NCBI RefSeq assembly: GCF_024594815.1
Contig: NZ_JANJOU010000028.1
Coordinates: forward strand, 1 to 64,000
From: Roseomonas populi
GTDB taxonomy: Bacteria; Pseudomonadota; Alphaproteobacteria; Acetobacterales; Acetobacteraceae
Length of the DNA stretch: 64,000 bases
Reading direction: 5' to 3'
Shown: piece after piece, positions 16,816 through 25,039 of the stretch
Layout of the letters: the number at the start of each line of letters is the position of its first letter
Position numbering within the stretch: the first letter of the stretch is position 1
Made by a program: the position numbers and the translations under genes
Notes under the pieces: model-generated
Seen by the model: only the letters and a program-made list of their open reading frames with translations
Database searches by the model: none
What the model was told of the DNA's origin: nothing

Positions 16816-17041
16816 CTAACAATGACGAGCAGCTTTCCAGGCCGCCACCATGGCGTCTGTCATGTCCTGGGCATAGCAGAGCGGCGCCGAGCCACCAGGG
16901 CGGCTGTAGGCGCTCCTTCCGCAACAGGAAGAGCCGTTTCGGGCCGAGTTGTAAGGGCAGGACCAGAACCTCGGCCGACGAGTTCGTCCAGGCCGCCGCC
17001 CGCTTCACGCCCAGGGCGGGGACGCCAGCCCTGATGGACAT
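16816..17041 (-). pseudogene. Small conserved-looking gene with frameshift
   Basis: From ATG 17041 the frame reads SAEVLVLPLQLGPKRLFLLR then PPWWLGAAL. The natural continuation CYAQDMTDAMVAAWKAARHC, ending in a TAG at 16816, is one frame away. A one-base difference near 16885 would restore a protein of about 74 residues. Sequencing error or a real lesion are both possible. It overlaps the 3' end of the Fic remnant. Confidence 0.4.
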
Positions 17042-17691
17042 GGACCGGATCCTGCGCCCGCACGACAGCGCCCTGGGGTGGGTCGTCGCCGCGGGCGAGG
17101 CGGGCCTTGTAGGAGTCGACGTTACGCGCGAGGCCGCGGGACACGGACCAGAGGGCCGATCCGATGCCGGTCCGCCGCAGCAGGGCGTGGGAGAGCAGGC
17201 GCGTGGCGCGCCCGTTCCCGTCCGCGAAGGGGTGTACCCAGAGGAGGCGGTGGTGGAGGCCGGCGATGGCGACGAGCTGGTCCGCGCGCCCGAAGCGCTC
17301 CGGCGCGCCCTCGTCGAGCCGAGACGGCCAGCGCCGAGGGCGCCGCGAGGTGATCGAGCTCGCCCGCGTCGATCGCGGCCTGCACCCCGATGTGGGCGGC
17401 GGCCTCCAGCTGGAGGTTCCGCCTCCTCGCGTCGCCGGCGAAGTCGTCCTTCAGGGCGCGGTCGATGTCGATGGGGCGGGTGTCGTGGCCCTCGATCAGG
17501 TTGGAGTAGTAGCAGTTCATCCCCCGCACGAGGTCGCCGATGGCGGTGGTCGTGGCCGGGGACAGCCGTCCTGCCAGTCCGCCGACCTCCGTCCCGATTG
17601 AGAACGCTAGGTCTCGAAGGCTGCCCGAGGCCGGCTGCTCGGAGCCGGGCACGATCGTCGGGGAGGCAGGGCCCGCGTTGCGCATGTCCAT
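17040..17691 (-). pseudogene. Fic/DOC family AMP-transferase, decayed
   Basis: The N-terminal piece has the Fic N-domain with [18 protein letters not shown], which contains the S-x3-E-G autoinhibitory helix. The catalytic motif [14 protein letters not shown] is present but in a different frame, from about 17330 down, preceded by [18 protein letters not shown]. Between them a substantial part of the usual core is missing as well as the frame changing, so this is a deletion plus frameshift rather than a simple error. After [20 protein letters not shown] the normal C-terminus is lost. Live Fic proteins modify targets with AMP; this copy should not. Confidence 0.65.
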
Positions 17692-17709
17692 GGCCGGCTG
17701 GAACACCTC

Positions 17710-18300
17710 ATCCGGCGAGGCAGGACTGCCGGTCCGGCCAGCTCCTGTTGCTCAAGGCGCAGCTCCTGGCCCCCTCTAGCCCGAAGGAGGCGGAGGATGC
17801 GTGGGCGGCCGCGGCCCGGCGGCTGGAGTTGCTGGACGAGCTCGCCCGCATGCGGGCCGGGGCCGACTGGCTCACGACGCGCCCGCAGCTCGGGCGCGCG
17901 ATGTTCGGCCGGGGGCAGGCCACACCAGCTCCCGCAAGCCCCCAGGCAGAGCTCCTCGTCGCGTTCCTGGAGGCGACGCTGACGATGCTGGAAGGCAGGG
18001 AAGGGCAGACCGCCGCTCCCATCTCCACCTACCGGCCCAGCCCGCCCGACCTCTGGCGCATTCCGGACGCGGCCCGCCGCATCACCGAACTGCTCGGGCA
18101 GATCCCGATGTCGCTGACCCTGGAGCGCTGCCTGCCGCCCATCCCGTCGCATGCGTCCGACCGCCCTGTCCGCCTCCGGGCGGCACTCGCCAGCACCCTC
18201 GTCGCAGGGCTTGAGATGGCGCGAAATGGGATTGTTGGACCTGGATCAGGTCGAGCCTCTTGGGCCTATTTCGATCGTGTATCCGATATCCGCCGCCGAG
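17710..18300 (+). pseudogene. ScpA-like (segregation and condensation) fragment
   Basis: The reading starts abruptly at [20 protein letters not shown], the ScpA segment normally around residues 85-105, so the N-terminal domain that binds SMC is absent. It continues with RRLELLDELARMRAG and ERCLPPIPS and the C-terminal winged helix. Within that helix (LEMARNG, about 18228) the frame shifts: the expected GLLDLDQVEPLGPISIV is read one base away. ScpA joins SMC and ScpB to compact chromosomes; this fragment cannot. The missing 5' end abuts the Fic remnant on the other strand, marking a rearrangement. Confidence 0.55.
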
Positions 18301-18480
18301 CAAGCTGCTCGAAAATCAACATTTGGCCTGACTGCCCGAAGTCTGAAGCGGTTGGCGCCAATGGGCCTGCTGCGGGGCAAACGCTGCAGCACTGAAGGGT
18401 GTGCGCCGCCTCGGTGCTGGTTCCCCCGATACACCCTGCCCATGCTACACTGATCAGGTGATCAACTATGGAGACCTTGA

Positions 18481-19116
18481 TTGACGCTAGCTCCAGTTGG
18501 GCGCGGTCGGCGTATGGCTCCGGCCGACCGTGAAGCGAGGATCTTGGAGGGTGCCGTAGCGTTCTTCGCGGACGTCGGGTTCGAGGGTGGCACGCGGGAA
18601 CTCGCTGCTCGCCTTGGCATCACGCAGCCTCTGCTCTACCGCTATTTTCCAAGCAAGGAGGTGCTGCTCGACCGCGTCTACCAGGAAGTCTACCTCAGCC
18701 GTTGGAATCCGCAGTGGGAGAAGTGGCTCACGGACCGTTCTCGGCCTCTAGAGAAGCGGCTGACTGCCTTCTACCAGGACTACGCCCAGGTGATCATGAC
18801 CTATGAATGGGTACGCCTCTTCATGTTCGCGGGCCTTAAGGGTCTCGACTTCAATGCCCGGTACATCGCTTTCCTGAGGGCGACCGTCTTCGACAAGGTG
18901 GTTCTGGAGCTTCGCGTCGATTGTGGCCAGGAGGACACCTCCCCGGTGCGCGACGAGGAGGTGGAACTCGTCTGGGGTCTCCACGCGGCCATCTACTACC
19001 TCGGGGTGCGGCGCTGGATCTATCGCATGCCGATGCCGGCCGACCTCGACCGAGACATCGCACTTCGCGTCTCTACCTTCCTCGGAGGCTTCTCACGGGT
19101 CTACGCCGACGCCTGA
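18481..19116 (+). CDS. TetR-family transcriptional regulator
   Basis: 211 residues from a TTG at 18481 (GGAG eight bases upstream); an ATG at 18514 is the alternative. The DNA-binding domain is REARILEGAVAFFADVGFEG then TRELAARLGITQPLLYRYFPSKEVLL, the canonical TetR helix-turn-helix. The C-terminal ligand domain is helical and rich in aromatics (ALHAAIYYLGVRRWIYRM in part). Just downstream, between it and the FAD monooxygenase start, lies a strong inverted repeat, so it likely represses that gene and is released by the pathway substrate. Inference from position; effector unknown. Confidence 0.87.
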   Translation: MTLAPVGRGRRMAPADREARILEGAVAFFADVGFEGGTRELAARLGITQPLLYRYFPSKEVLLDRVYQEVYLSRWNPQWEKWLTDRSRPLEKRLTAFYQDYAQVIMTYEWVRLFMFAGLKGLDFNARYIAFLRATVFDKVVLELRVDCGQEDTSPVRDEEVELVWGLHAAIYYLGVRRWIYRMPMPADLDRDIALRVSTFLGGFSRVYADA

Positions 19117-19128
19117 AATGATCGACTG

Positions 19129-19187
19129 ATAATTTATCTTGCAGGGCGGGCTGCGGCCAGGCCATAGTTTATCCAACGATAAATTAT
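19129..19187. promoter_or_regulatory. TetR-type operator: half-site plus palindrome
   Basis: ATAGTTTATC-CAAC-GATAAATTAT at 19164-19187 is an inverted repeat matching 9 of 10 positions, and a third copy of the half-site, ATAATTTATC, lies at 19129-19138. It is AT-rich in a GC-rich surrounding and ends 11 bp before the monooxygenase start, immediately ahead of its GGAGG. Binding there would block transcription. Confidence 0.75.
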
Positions 19188-19197
19188 GGAGGCCATG

Positions 19198-20457
19198 ATG
19201 TCCCGCGCTGCTCCTAGCGCTACTTCGCCCCACCTACCTCGACGGGCCCTGATCGTCGGCGGATCCATGGCCGGGCTCTTTACCGCCCTCTTGCTCTCGC
19301 GCCAGGGATGGCAGGTCGATGTTTTCGAGCGGGTCGGCGGCGAGCTGTCCGGGCGCGGCGCCGGGATCGTCACCCACGCACCGCTGTTCGACGTGCTCGC
19401 CCGGGCCGGGGTCTCGTGCAGACCGGACGATCTCGGCGTCGGGGTGGCCGGGCGGCGCGTCTTCGACCGTGCGGGCCGGCTCGAGGCCGAGATTGCGCTT
19501 CCGCAGGTTCTGACATCCTGGGGGCGCCTCTACGCGGTGTTGCGCGCACACCTACCAGCCGAGCGTTACCACACCGACGCGAATCTCGTTGCAGTGGAGG
19601 AAGGGTCGGACGGCGTCACCGCGCGTTTCGAGGACGGCACCACCGCGCGGGGGGACCTCCTGGTGGGAGCGGACGGGCTGCACTCCACCGTCCGCAACCT
19701 CCTCTCCCCCGGCGTGCGGCCGAGCTATGTCGGCTACGTCGCATGGCGCGGCCTGGTGGAGGAGGCGGCCCTGAGCGACGCCACCCGGCGCGCCCTCTGC
19801 GGGCACTTCGCTTTCAGCCTTCCGCCGGGCGAGCAGATGCTCGGCTATCCCGTGGCCGGCGCCGACGAGGCCGTCCTGCCCGGGCACCGGCGCTTCAACT
19901 TCGTCTGGTACCGGCCTGCCGCGTCAGGAGAGATGCTCGGTGACCTCCTCACCGACGACGCGGGGACGCGCCACGAGATCTCGATCCCGCCCAACCGCAT
20001 CCGCCCGCAGGTGATCGCTGCCATGCGCGCCGACGCGGACCGCCTCCTTGCGCCGCAATTCGCTGAGGTGGTGCGGCGGACTGCGATGCCGTTCCTGCAG
20101 GCGATACTGGACCTGGAGGCGCCGCGCATGAGGTTAGGAACGCGCAGTGTCATTCTCGGGGATGCCGCCTTCGTGGCGCGGCCGCATGTCGGCATGGGCG
20201 TCACGAAGGCGGCCGTCGATGCGGCGGCCCTGGCCGACGCCCTGGCCGGGCATCCGCGGGATATCGGCGCCGCGCTGGACGGGTTCGAGCGCAAGCGCCT
20301 GGCAAGCGGCCGCGCGGTGATCCGCCGGGCCCGACACCTCGGCGCCTACATGCAGGCGCAGATCCTCGATCCCGAGGAGCGGGCCATGGCCGAGCGCCAC
20401 CGCAGCCCCGAAGCGGTGATGACCGAGACGGCCGTGGCCACCGGGCTCGCCGCCTGA
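19198..20457 (+). CDS. FAD-dependent monooxygenase (2,6-dihydroxypyridine 3-hydroxylase-like)
   Basis: A 419-residue group A flavoprotein aromatic hydroxylase, which uses NAD(P)H and O2 to add a hydroxyl to an aromatic ring. FAD-binding motif ALIVGGSMAGLFTALLLSRQ (GxGxxG variant) near residue 20, the DG motif LLVGADGLHSTVR near 155, and the GDAAF motif ILGDAAFVARPHVGMG near 315. YVAWRGLV and FNFVWYRP are typical of the dihydroxypyridine/6-hydroxynicotinate hydroxylase branch. I start at ATG 19198 because GGAGG lies five bases upstream. It follows the TetR gene and operator and precedes transport genes. A related enzyme is at 33014-34129. Substrate not provable. Confidence 0.85.
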   Translation: MSRAAPSATSPHLPRRALIVGGSMAGLFTALLLSRQGWQVDVFERVGGELSGRGAGIVTHAPLFDVLARAGVSCRPDDLGVGVAGRRVFDRAGRLEAEIALPQVLTSWGRLYAVLRAHLPAERYHTDANLVAVEEGSDGVTARFEDGTTARGDLLVGADGLHSTVRNLLSPGVRPSYVGYVAWRGLVEEAALSDATRRALCGHFAFSLPPGEQMLGYPVAGADEAVLPGHRRFNFVWYRPAASGEMLGDLLTDDAGTRHEISIPPNRIRPQVIAAMRADADRLLAPQFAEVVRRTAMPFLQAILDLEAPRMRLGTRSVILGDAAFVARPHVGMGVTKAAVDAAALADALAGHPRDIGAALDGFERKRLASGRAVIRRARHLGAYMQAQILDPEERAMAERHRSPEAVMTETAVATGLAA

Positions 20458-20502
20458 GCAACAGCCCGGCCAACCGGGCACTCGAACACGAAGGAGAGGA
20501 AG

Positions 20503-20805
20503 ATGTCTGAACTGGAACGCCTGCGCGCGCACCCCGCCTTCCGCCAGTTGGCAAGGCAGCGCGCGATGCTGGGATGGGGCCTGGCCGGCACCATGACCGC
20601 TACCTACTTCGCTTTCATCCTCTGCGTGGCGTTTCGCCCGGGGCTGCTAGGCGCGCCCATCGCTGCCGGCTGGACCACCAGCTATGGCGTGGTGGCCGGT
20701 GTCGGCGTGATCGCGCTGGGCTTCGTGCTGACCGCGGCCTACGTGCTCCTCGCCAATGCGCGCTTCGACGCGCTCGGTCGCCTCCTGCGGGAGGAGGGAG
20801 CATGA
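20503..20805 (+). CDS. DUF485 membrane protein (YjcH-like)
   Basis: 100 residues with two transmembrane helices ([20 protein letters not shown], and a second from [13 protein letters not shown]). The N-terminal [16 protein letters not shown] and the overall size match the DUF485 family, small partners encoded beside ActP-type solute symporters. A good ribosome site (AAGGAGAGGAAG) precedes the ATG. Its stop overlaps the symporter ATG by 4 bp, confirming coupling. Inner membrane. Confidence 0.9.
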   Translation: MSELERLRAHPAFRQLARQRAMLGWGLAGTMTATYFAFILCVAFRPGLLGAPIAAGWTTSYGVVAGVGVIALGFVLTAAYVLLANARFDALGRLLREEGA

Positions 20806-22469
20806 GCCGCCACGCTCTCGGGGCGGCGCTCGCCGTCCTAGCCCTTCCGGCGGTCGCCTGGGCGGCCGGGCCGGAGGTCGCGGGGGCCGTGACCCGATCG
20901 GCCGTGAACCCGTTGGCCATGGCGCTCTTCCTCGCCTTCGTCGTCGTCAGCCTCGGCGTCACGATCTGGGCGGCGCGGCGGGGCACGCGCTCGGCCTCCG
21001 ACTTCTACGCGGCGGGCGGCGGGCTCGGCGGCGTGCAGAACGGGCTGGCCATCGCGGGGGACTACACTTCCGCCGCGACCTTCCTCGGCGTGACCGCTCT
21101 CGTCTACGGGTCGGGCTATGACGGGATGATCTACGCGATCGGCTTCCTCGTCGGCTTTCCCATGATCCTGTTCCTGGTGGCGGAGCCGCTGCGCAACCTC
21201 GGCCGGTTCACCTTCGCCGACGTGCTGGCCTACCGGCTGCGCGAGGGACCGGTCCGCATTCTCGCGGCCTCCAACACGCTCGTCATCGTCCTCTTCTACC
21301 TCATCGCGCAGATGGTCGGCGCGGGGAAGCTCATCCAGCTGCTCTTCGGAATGCCCTACGGCACGGCGGTCGGGATCGTCGGGGTGCTGATGATGGTCTA
21401 CGTCACCTTCGGCGGCATGCTGGCCACCACCTGGGTGCAGATCATCAAGGCCGTGCTCCTGCTCTCGGGATCCGCAGCGATGTCGGCGCTCATCCTCGCG
21501 CGCTTCGGATTGAGCCCAGAAGCCCTGTTCTCCGCCGCGGCCGCGGTTCACGCCAAGGGCAGCGCCATCATGGCGCCCGGCGGGCTGGTGCGGGATCCGC
21601 TCTCGGCCGTGTCGCTCGGCATGGCGTTGATCTTCGGTACGGCGGGGCTGCCGCACATCCTGATGCGCTTCTTCACCGTGGCGGATGCACGGGCGGCAAG
21701 GAACTCCATCCTCGTCGCGACCGGCTTCATCTCGGTCTTCTACACGCTGCTCTTCATCCTCGGCTTCGGAGCCATCGCCCTCGTCTCCACCGATCCTGCC
21801 TTCCAGGACCCGGCGGGTGGGCTTCGCGGCGGCGCCAACATGGTGGCCCTGCACCTGGCGGAGATCCTGGGCGGCCCGCCATTGCTGGGCTTCGTCTCCG
21901 CCGTCGCTTTCGCGACCATCCTCGCGGTCGTCTCCGGCCTGACCATCGCCGGCGCCTCGGCCGCCAGCCACGACCTCTATGCCCGCGTGCTGCGCCGCGG
22001 TCGCGCCACGGAAGCCGAGGAGGTGCGCGTCTCTAAGGGCGCGGCGGTAGTGCTCAGCCTGTTCGCCATGGGTCTGGGCCTGCTCTTCGAGAACCAGAAC
22101 ATCGCCTTCATGGTAGGGCTGGTCTTTGCCATCGCCGCCAGTGCCAACTTCCCGGTGCTGCTCCTGTCGATCGCCTGGCCGGGGCTGACCACACGTGGGG
22201 CGGTCGTCGGTTCGGCCGCAGGGCTGGTTTCGGCCGTGGGGCTGGCCACGATGGGGCCCGGGATCTGGACGGCGGTGCTCGGCCTCGGCGCGGCACCCTT
22301 TCCCTACGACAACCCGGCCCTGTTCTCCGTGCCGCTCGCCTTCCTGCTCTCCTGGGCGGTGTCCGCACTGGACCGGAGCGCGGCGGCATCGGCGGCGCGC
22401 TCCGCCTTCGCGGCACAGCACCTTCGCGCCCAGACCGGCTTCGGCGCCGCTCCCCCCGCCCTGCACTGA
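20802..22469 (+). CDS. Sodium:solute symporter, ActP-like
   Basis: A 555-residue SSS-family cation/monocarboxylate symporter of the acetate permease type: signal-like first helix, then about 13 transmembrane helices. Landmarks are [20 protein letters not shown] followed by [10 protein letters not shown] in helix 1-2 and [16 protein letters not shown] in the middle. It imports a small organic acid with sodium. Coupled by ATGA to the DUF485 gene. Placed after the monooxygenase, it may bring in an aromatic or breakdown acid, but the family gives no more than monocarboxylate. Confidence 0.9.
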   Translation: MSRHALGAALAVLALPAVAWAAGPEVAGAVTRSAVNPLAMALFLAFVVVSLGVTIWAARRGTRSASDFYAAGGGLGGVQNGLAIAGDYTSAATFLGVTALVYGSGYDGMIYAIGFLVGFPMILFLVAEPLRNLGRFTFADVLAYRLREGPVRILAASNTLVIVLFYLIAQMVGAGKLIQLLFGMPYGTAVGIVGVLMMVYVTFGGMLATTWVQIIKAVLLLSGSAAMSALILARFGLSPEALFSAAAAVHAKGSAIMAPGGLVRDPLSAVSLGMALIFGTAGLPHILMRFFTVADARAARNSILVATGFISVFYTLLFILGFGAIALVSTDPAFQDPAGGLRGGANMVALHLAEILGGPPLLGFVSAVAFATILAVVSGLTIAGASAASHDLYARVLRRGRATEAEEVRVSKGAAVVLSLFAMGLGLLFENQNIAFMVGLVFAIAASANFPVLLLSIAWPGLTTRGAVVGSAAGLVSAVGLATMGPGIWTAVLGLGAAPFPYDNPALFSVPLAFLLSWAVSALDRSAAASAARSAFAAQHLRAQTGFGAAPPALH

Positions 22470-22495
22470 AACAGCCCTGGACAATGAGATCCGCC

Positions 22496-22924
22496 ATGAC
22501 CGACACCGTGCATGCTCCTGCCCCCGCCTTCGATGGCTGGCCTGAGGCCATCCGGATGGAGCTGGAGACGGGCGCCATGAATCCCCGGGTGGGCACGCGC
22601 CTGCTCTCCGAGACTGGTCGCGTCCGGGTCTGGGAAATCCGCCTCGCCCCAGGCGAGCGGATCGGCTTCCATCGCCACGTGCTGGACTACTTCTGGACGG
22701 CCGTGACGCCTGGCCGTGCCCTGTCGCGCCAGGGTGACGGAACGCAGGTCGAGGCGGTCTATACGGCCGGGCAGACCCAGCACTCCGTCTATGGGCGCGG
22801 CGACGCCAAGGTGCATGACCTCGAGAATATCGGGGACACCGAGCTGGTCTTCACCACGGTGGAGTTCCTGGACAGCGCCAATGCACCGATGGCCCTGAGC
22901 GGCGCGCGGGACGATGGGGCGTGA
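22496..22924 (+). CDS. Cupin-domain protein
   Basis: 142 residues forming a single beta-barrel cupin. Metal ligands are probably the two His of GFHRHVLDYFW and the His in GQTQHSVYG. It may be a small-molecule dioxygenase, isomerase or a non-catalytic sensor. MTDTVHAP at 22496 is used; an ATG at 22484 is also in frame. It is 26 bp after the symporter stop in the same operon. The 255 bp beyond it have no gene but contain an inverted GGCCTGG/CCAGGCC pair that may form a hairpin. Confidence 0.75.
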   Translation: MTDTVHAPAPAFDGWPEAIRMELETGAMNPRVGTRLLSETGRVRVWEIRLAPGERIGFHRHVLDYFWTAVTPGRALSRQGDGTQVEAVYTAGQTQHSVYGRGDAKVHDLENIGDTELVFTTVEFLDSANAPMALSGARDDGA

Positions 22925-23179
22925 TGCCCGCCCCATCCTGCTCTCGGGGCGGTCCGGCCTGGCGGAGGTCCGCTTCCGCCGCGCCGGGGCTTCAGGCCAG
23001 GCCTCCGGCCCGTGTTAATGGGCTGACGCCCGCTCCTCCAAGATGCCAGGTCTGGAGGAGACGAAATACGTCCGTTTCCTGCAAGGCCTGAGTTGCCGGC
23101 CGCACTAGCCTCACCGCGACGCCGAGCTTGGCGCGGCCCGCGAGACGGGATCCCCAACCCTATCCCCATTGGACCGACG

Positions 23180-23803
23180 ATGGCCGACATCCTCTTGCAG
23201 CCCGGTGACTGCACTCTCCTGCTGGTGGATGAGCAGGCAGGTCTCGCGTTCGGGGTCGGCTCGGCAGACCGCCAGCTGCTGCGGAGCAACGGCATCGCGC
23301 TGGCCCGGACCGCCGTTGCTTTCGGCCTCCCGGTGGTCGCATCGACCTCGGCATCAAAAGTCTTTAGCGGCCCGATGATGCCGGCCCTGCGGGAAGTGTT
23401 GAACGGCGTCGTGCCGATCGAGCGGAGAAGCATGAATTCCTGGGAGGACGAGGCGGTTCGCGCCGCGGTCGCGTCCACCGGCAGGCGCAGGCTGCTCGTC
23501 GCCGGCCTCCTGACAGAGGCCTGCGTTTCCTTCCCGGTCCTCAGCGCCCTAGCCGACGGATACGGCGTCTCGGTGGTTGCAGATTGCTGCGGCGGCCTGA
23601 CGCCGGAGAGCCACGACTTGGCGCTACGCCGGATGGAGAGTGCCGGCGCGGCCATGACGTCCTGGCTGCAGCTCCTCCTGGAGCTGCAGCGCGACTGGAC
23701 GCGCCGGGAGACTTACGAGGCGGCACGATCGATCGTCGTGGATCACGGCGGCGGTTACGGCATCGGTCTGGCATATGCCCGGGACATGATCAGGCCGGCC
23801 TGA
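23180..23803 (+). CDS. Isochorismatase-fold hydrolase (YcaC-like)
   Basis: 207 residues of the cysteine-hydrolase superfamily. The triad candidates are Asp17 (LLLVDEQAG), a central Lys (STSASKVFSG) and Cys115 (LLTEACVSFPVL); SMNSWEDEAVRAAV and AMTSWLQLLLELQRDW are the YcaC-subfamily signatures. Such enzymes hydrolyse amides or related bonds, and most have no known substrate. Related folds include maleamate amidase in pyridine degradation, but this one is nearer YcaC, so I do not assign it. Start ATG 23180. Probably cotranscribed with the transporter genes 130 bp downstream. Confidence 0.82.
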   Translation: MADILLQPGDCTLLLVDEQAGLAFGVGSADRQLLRSNGIALARTAVAFGLPVVASTSASKVFSGPMMPALREVLNGVVPIERRSMNSWEDEAVRAAVASTGRRRLLVAGLLTEACVSFPVLSALADGYGVSVVADCCGGLTPESHDLALRRMESAGAAMTSWLQLLLELQRDWTRRETYEAARSIVVDHGGGYGIGLAYARDMIRPA

Positions 23804-23935
23804 TCCCCGTGATCCTGATCCGCGGACGCGGGAGGCCTCGGGCGGGGCAGGGCTTGGGCGAAGGTCCGAGCCGATCCCGGCGATGGCAGGCCAGCGGGCA
23901 TCGGGCCGCACAGGATGGATAATGGACGAGCGAGC

Positions 23936-25039
23936 ATGAGCGAGCCCCCTGCGCCGCCCTCTCAGGCGCCCGCGGTCACTGCGAGCAGGTCCTGGTTCGC
24001 GGGCATCCTGCCGAACCTGCTGGCCCTGGTCCTGGCGGCCGCGCTGGTGGTCGCGGTGGTCGCGCGGTGGGACAGCTGGGTCAGCGGCCGCATCCGGCAG
24101 TGGACCAACGACGCGTACCTGCAGAGCGACGTGACACCGCTCTCCGCCCTCGTCGCCGCGCCGATTAGCCGCGTCGCCGTGGACGACTTTCAGACCGTGC
24201 GCGCCGGCGACGTCCTGCTGGAGTTGGACGGGCGTGTCTATGCGGCGCAGTTGGCCCAGGCCGAGGCCGGCGTGGCCGCGGCGACCGCCAGCATCGCGAA
24301 CCTGCAGGCCCAGGAGATGCTACAGCAGGCCAACATCAGCGCGGCCGAGGCCGCCGTGGCGGGCGCGACGGCCACGAACGGGCGGGACCGGCTGGAGGCG
24401 GCCCGCCAGCGGGCACTGCTCCGCAGTGGCATCGTCGGCACCGAGCAGCACGTCGAGCAGGCCAATGCCGCGCGGGATCTCTCCGATGCGCAGCTGGCGC
24501 AGGCACAGGCCGGGCTGCAGGCGGCGCGCCGGCAGCTGGAGGTGCAGCGCAGCCAGGAGGCGCAGCTCCGGGCCAACCTCCACGCGGCCGAGGCCGCGCG
24601 GGACCTGGCGCGCATCAACCTCGGCTACGCGACGGTCACTGCGCCGGTGGATGGCACCGTCGGCCGGCGGCGCGTCTATCCCGGACAGTATGTCGGCGTG
24701 GGAACCCAGGTCATCTCGGTCGTGCCGACGAGCGGCCTCTACGTCATCGCCAACCTGCGGGAGACCCAGGTCACGCGGCTCCGCAGCGGGCAGCCGGCGG
24801 AGATCCGGGTGGACAGCTTCCCCGGCCTGCTCCTGCGCGGGCACGTCGCGGACTGGTCCCCCGGCACCGGCGCGCAGTTCGCGCTGCTCCCGGCCGACAA
24901 CTCCACGGGAAACTTCACCAAGGTGGTGCAGCGGATCCCCGTGAAGATCATGCTCGACGGCGATGCCGGGATCGGGGGGCGGCTCCGCGCCGGCATGTCG
25001 GTCGAGGTCACCATCCACACGGATGCTCCCGCGCCGTGA
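23936..25039 (+). CDS. HlyD/EmrA-type membrane fusion protein
   Basis: 367 residues: an N-terminal membrane anchor (LPNLLALVLAAALVVAVVAR), the biotinyl/lipoyl half-motifs (VTPLSALVAAPISRVAVDDF and GYATVTAPVDGTVGRR) flanking a long alpha-helical hairpin rich in Ala and Gln, and a C-terminal beta barrel. It bridges an inner-membrane pump to the outer membrane. Its stop overlaps the GTG start of the MFS pump by 4 bp, matching EmrAB organisation. No outer-membrane channel gene is adjacent. Export of a toxic intermediate or substrate is the likely role here. Confidence 0.9.
   Translation: MSEPPAPPSQAPAVTASRSWFAGILPNLLALVLAAALVVAVVARWDSWVSGRIRQWTNDAYLQSDVTPLSALVAAPISRVAVDDFQTVRAGDVLLELDGRVYAAQLAQAEAGVAAATASIANLQAQEMLQQANISAAEAAVAGATATNGRDRLEAARQRALLRSGIVGTEQHVEQANAARDLSDAQLAQAQAGLQAARRQLEVQRSQEAQLRANLHAAEAARDLARINLGYATVTAPVDGTVGRRRVYPGQYVGVGTQVISVVPTSGLYVIANLRETQVTRLRSGQPAEIRVDSFPGLLLRGHVADWSPGTGAQFALLPADNSTGNFTKVVQRIPVKIMLDGDAGIGGRLRAGMSVEVTIHTDAPAP

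Noticed and set aside
20838-22484. A 548-codon minus-strand frame opposite the ActP-like gene
   Set aside because: Its translation is His/Glu/Gly-rich low-complexity, typical of the antisense of a membrane-protein gene; the plus strand has the transporter motifs.
23180-23803. Assignment of the isochorismatase-fold gene as maleamate amidase (NicF)
   Set aside because: The sequence signatures are those of the YcaC subfamily; location near a NicB-like gene is not enough to name the reaction.
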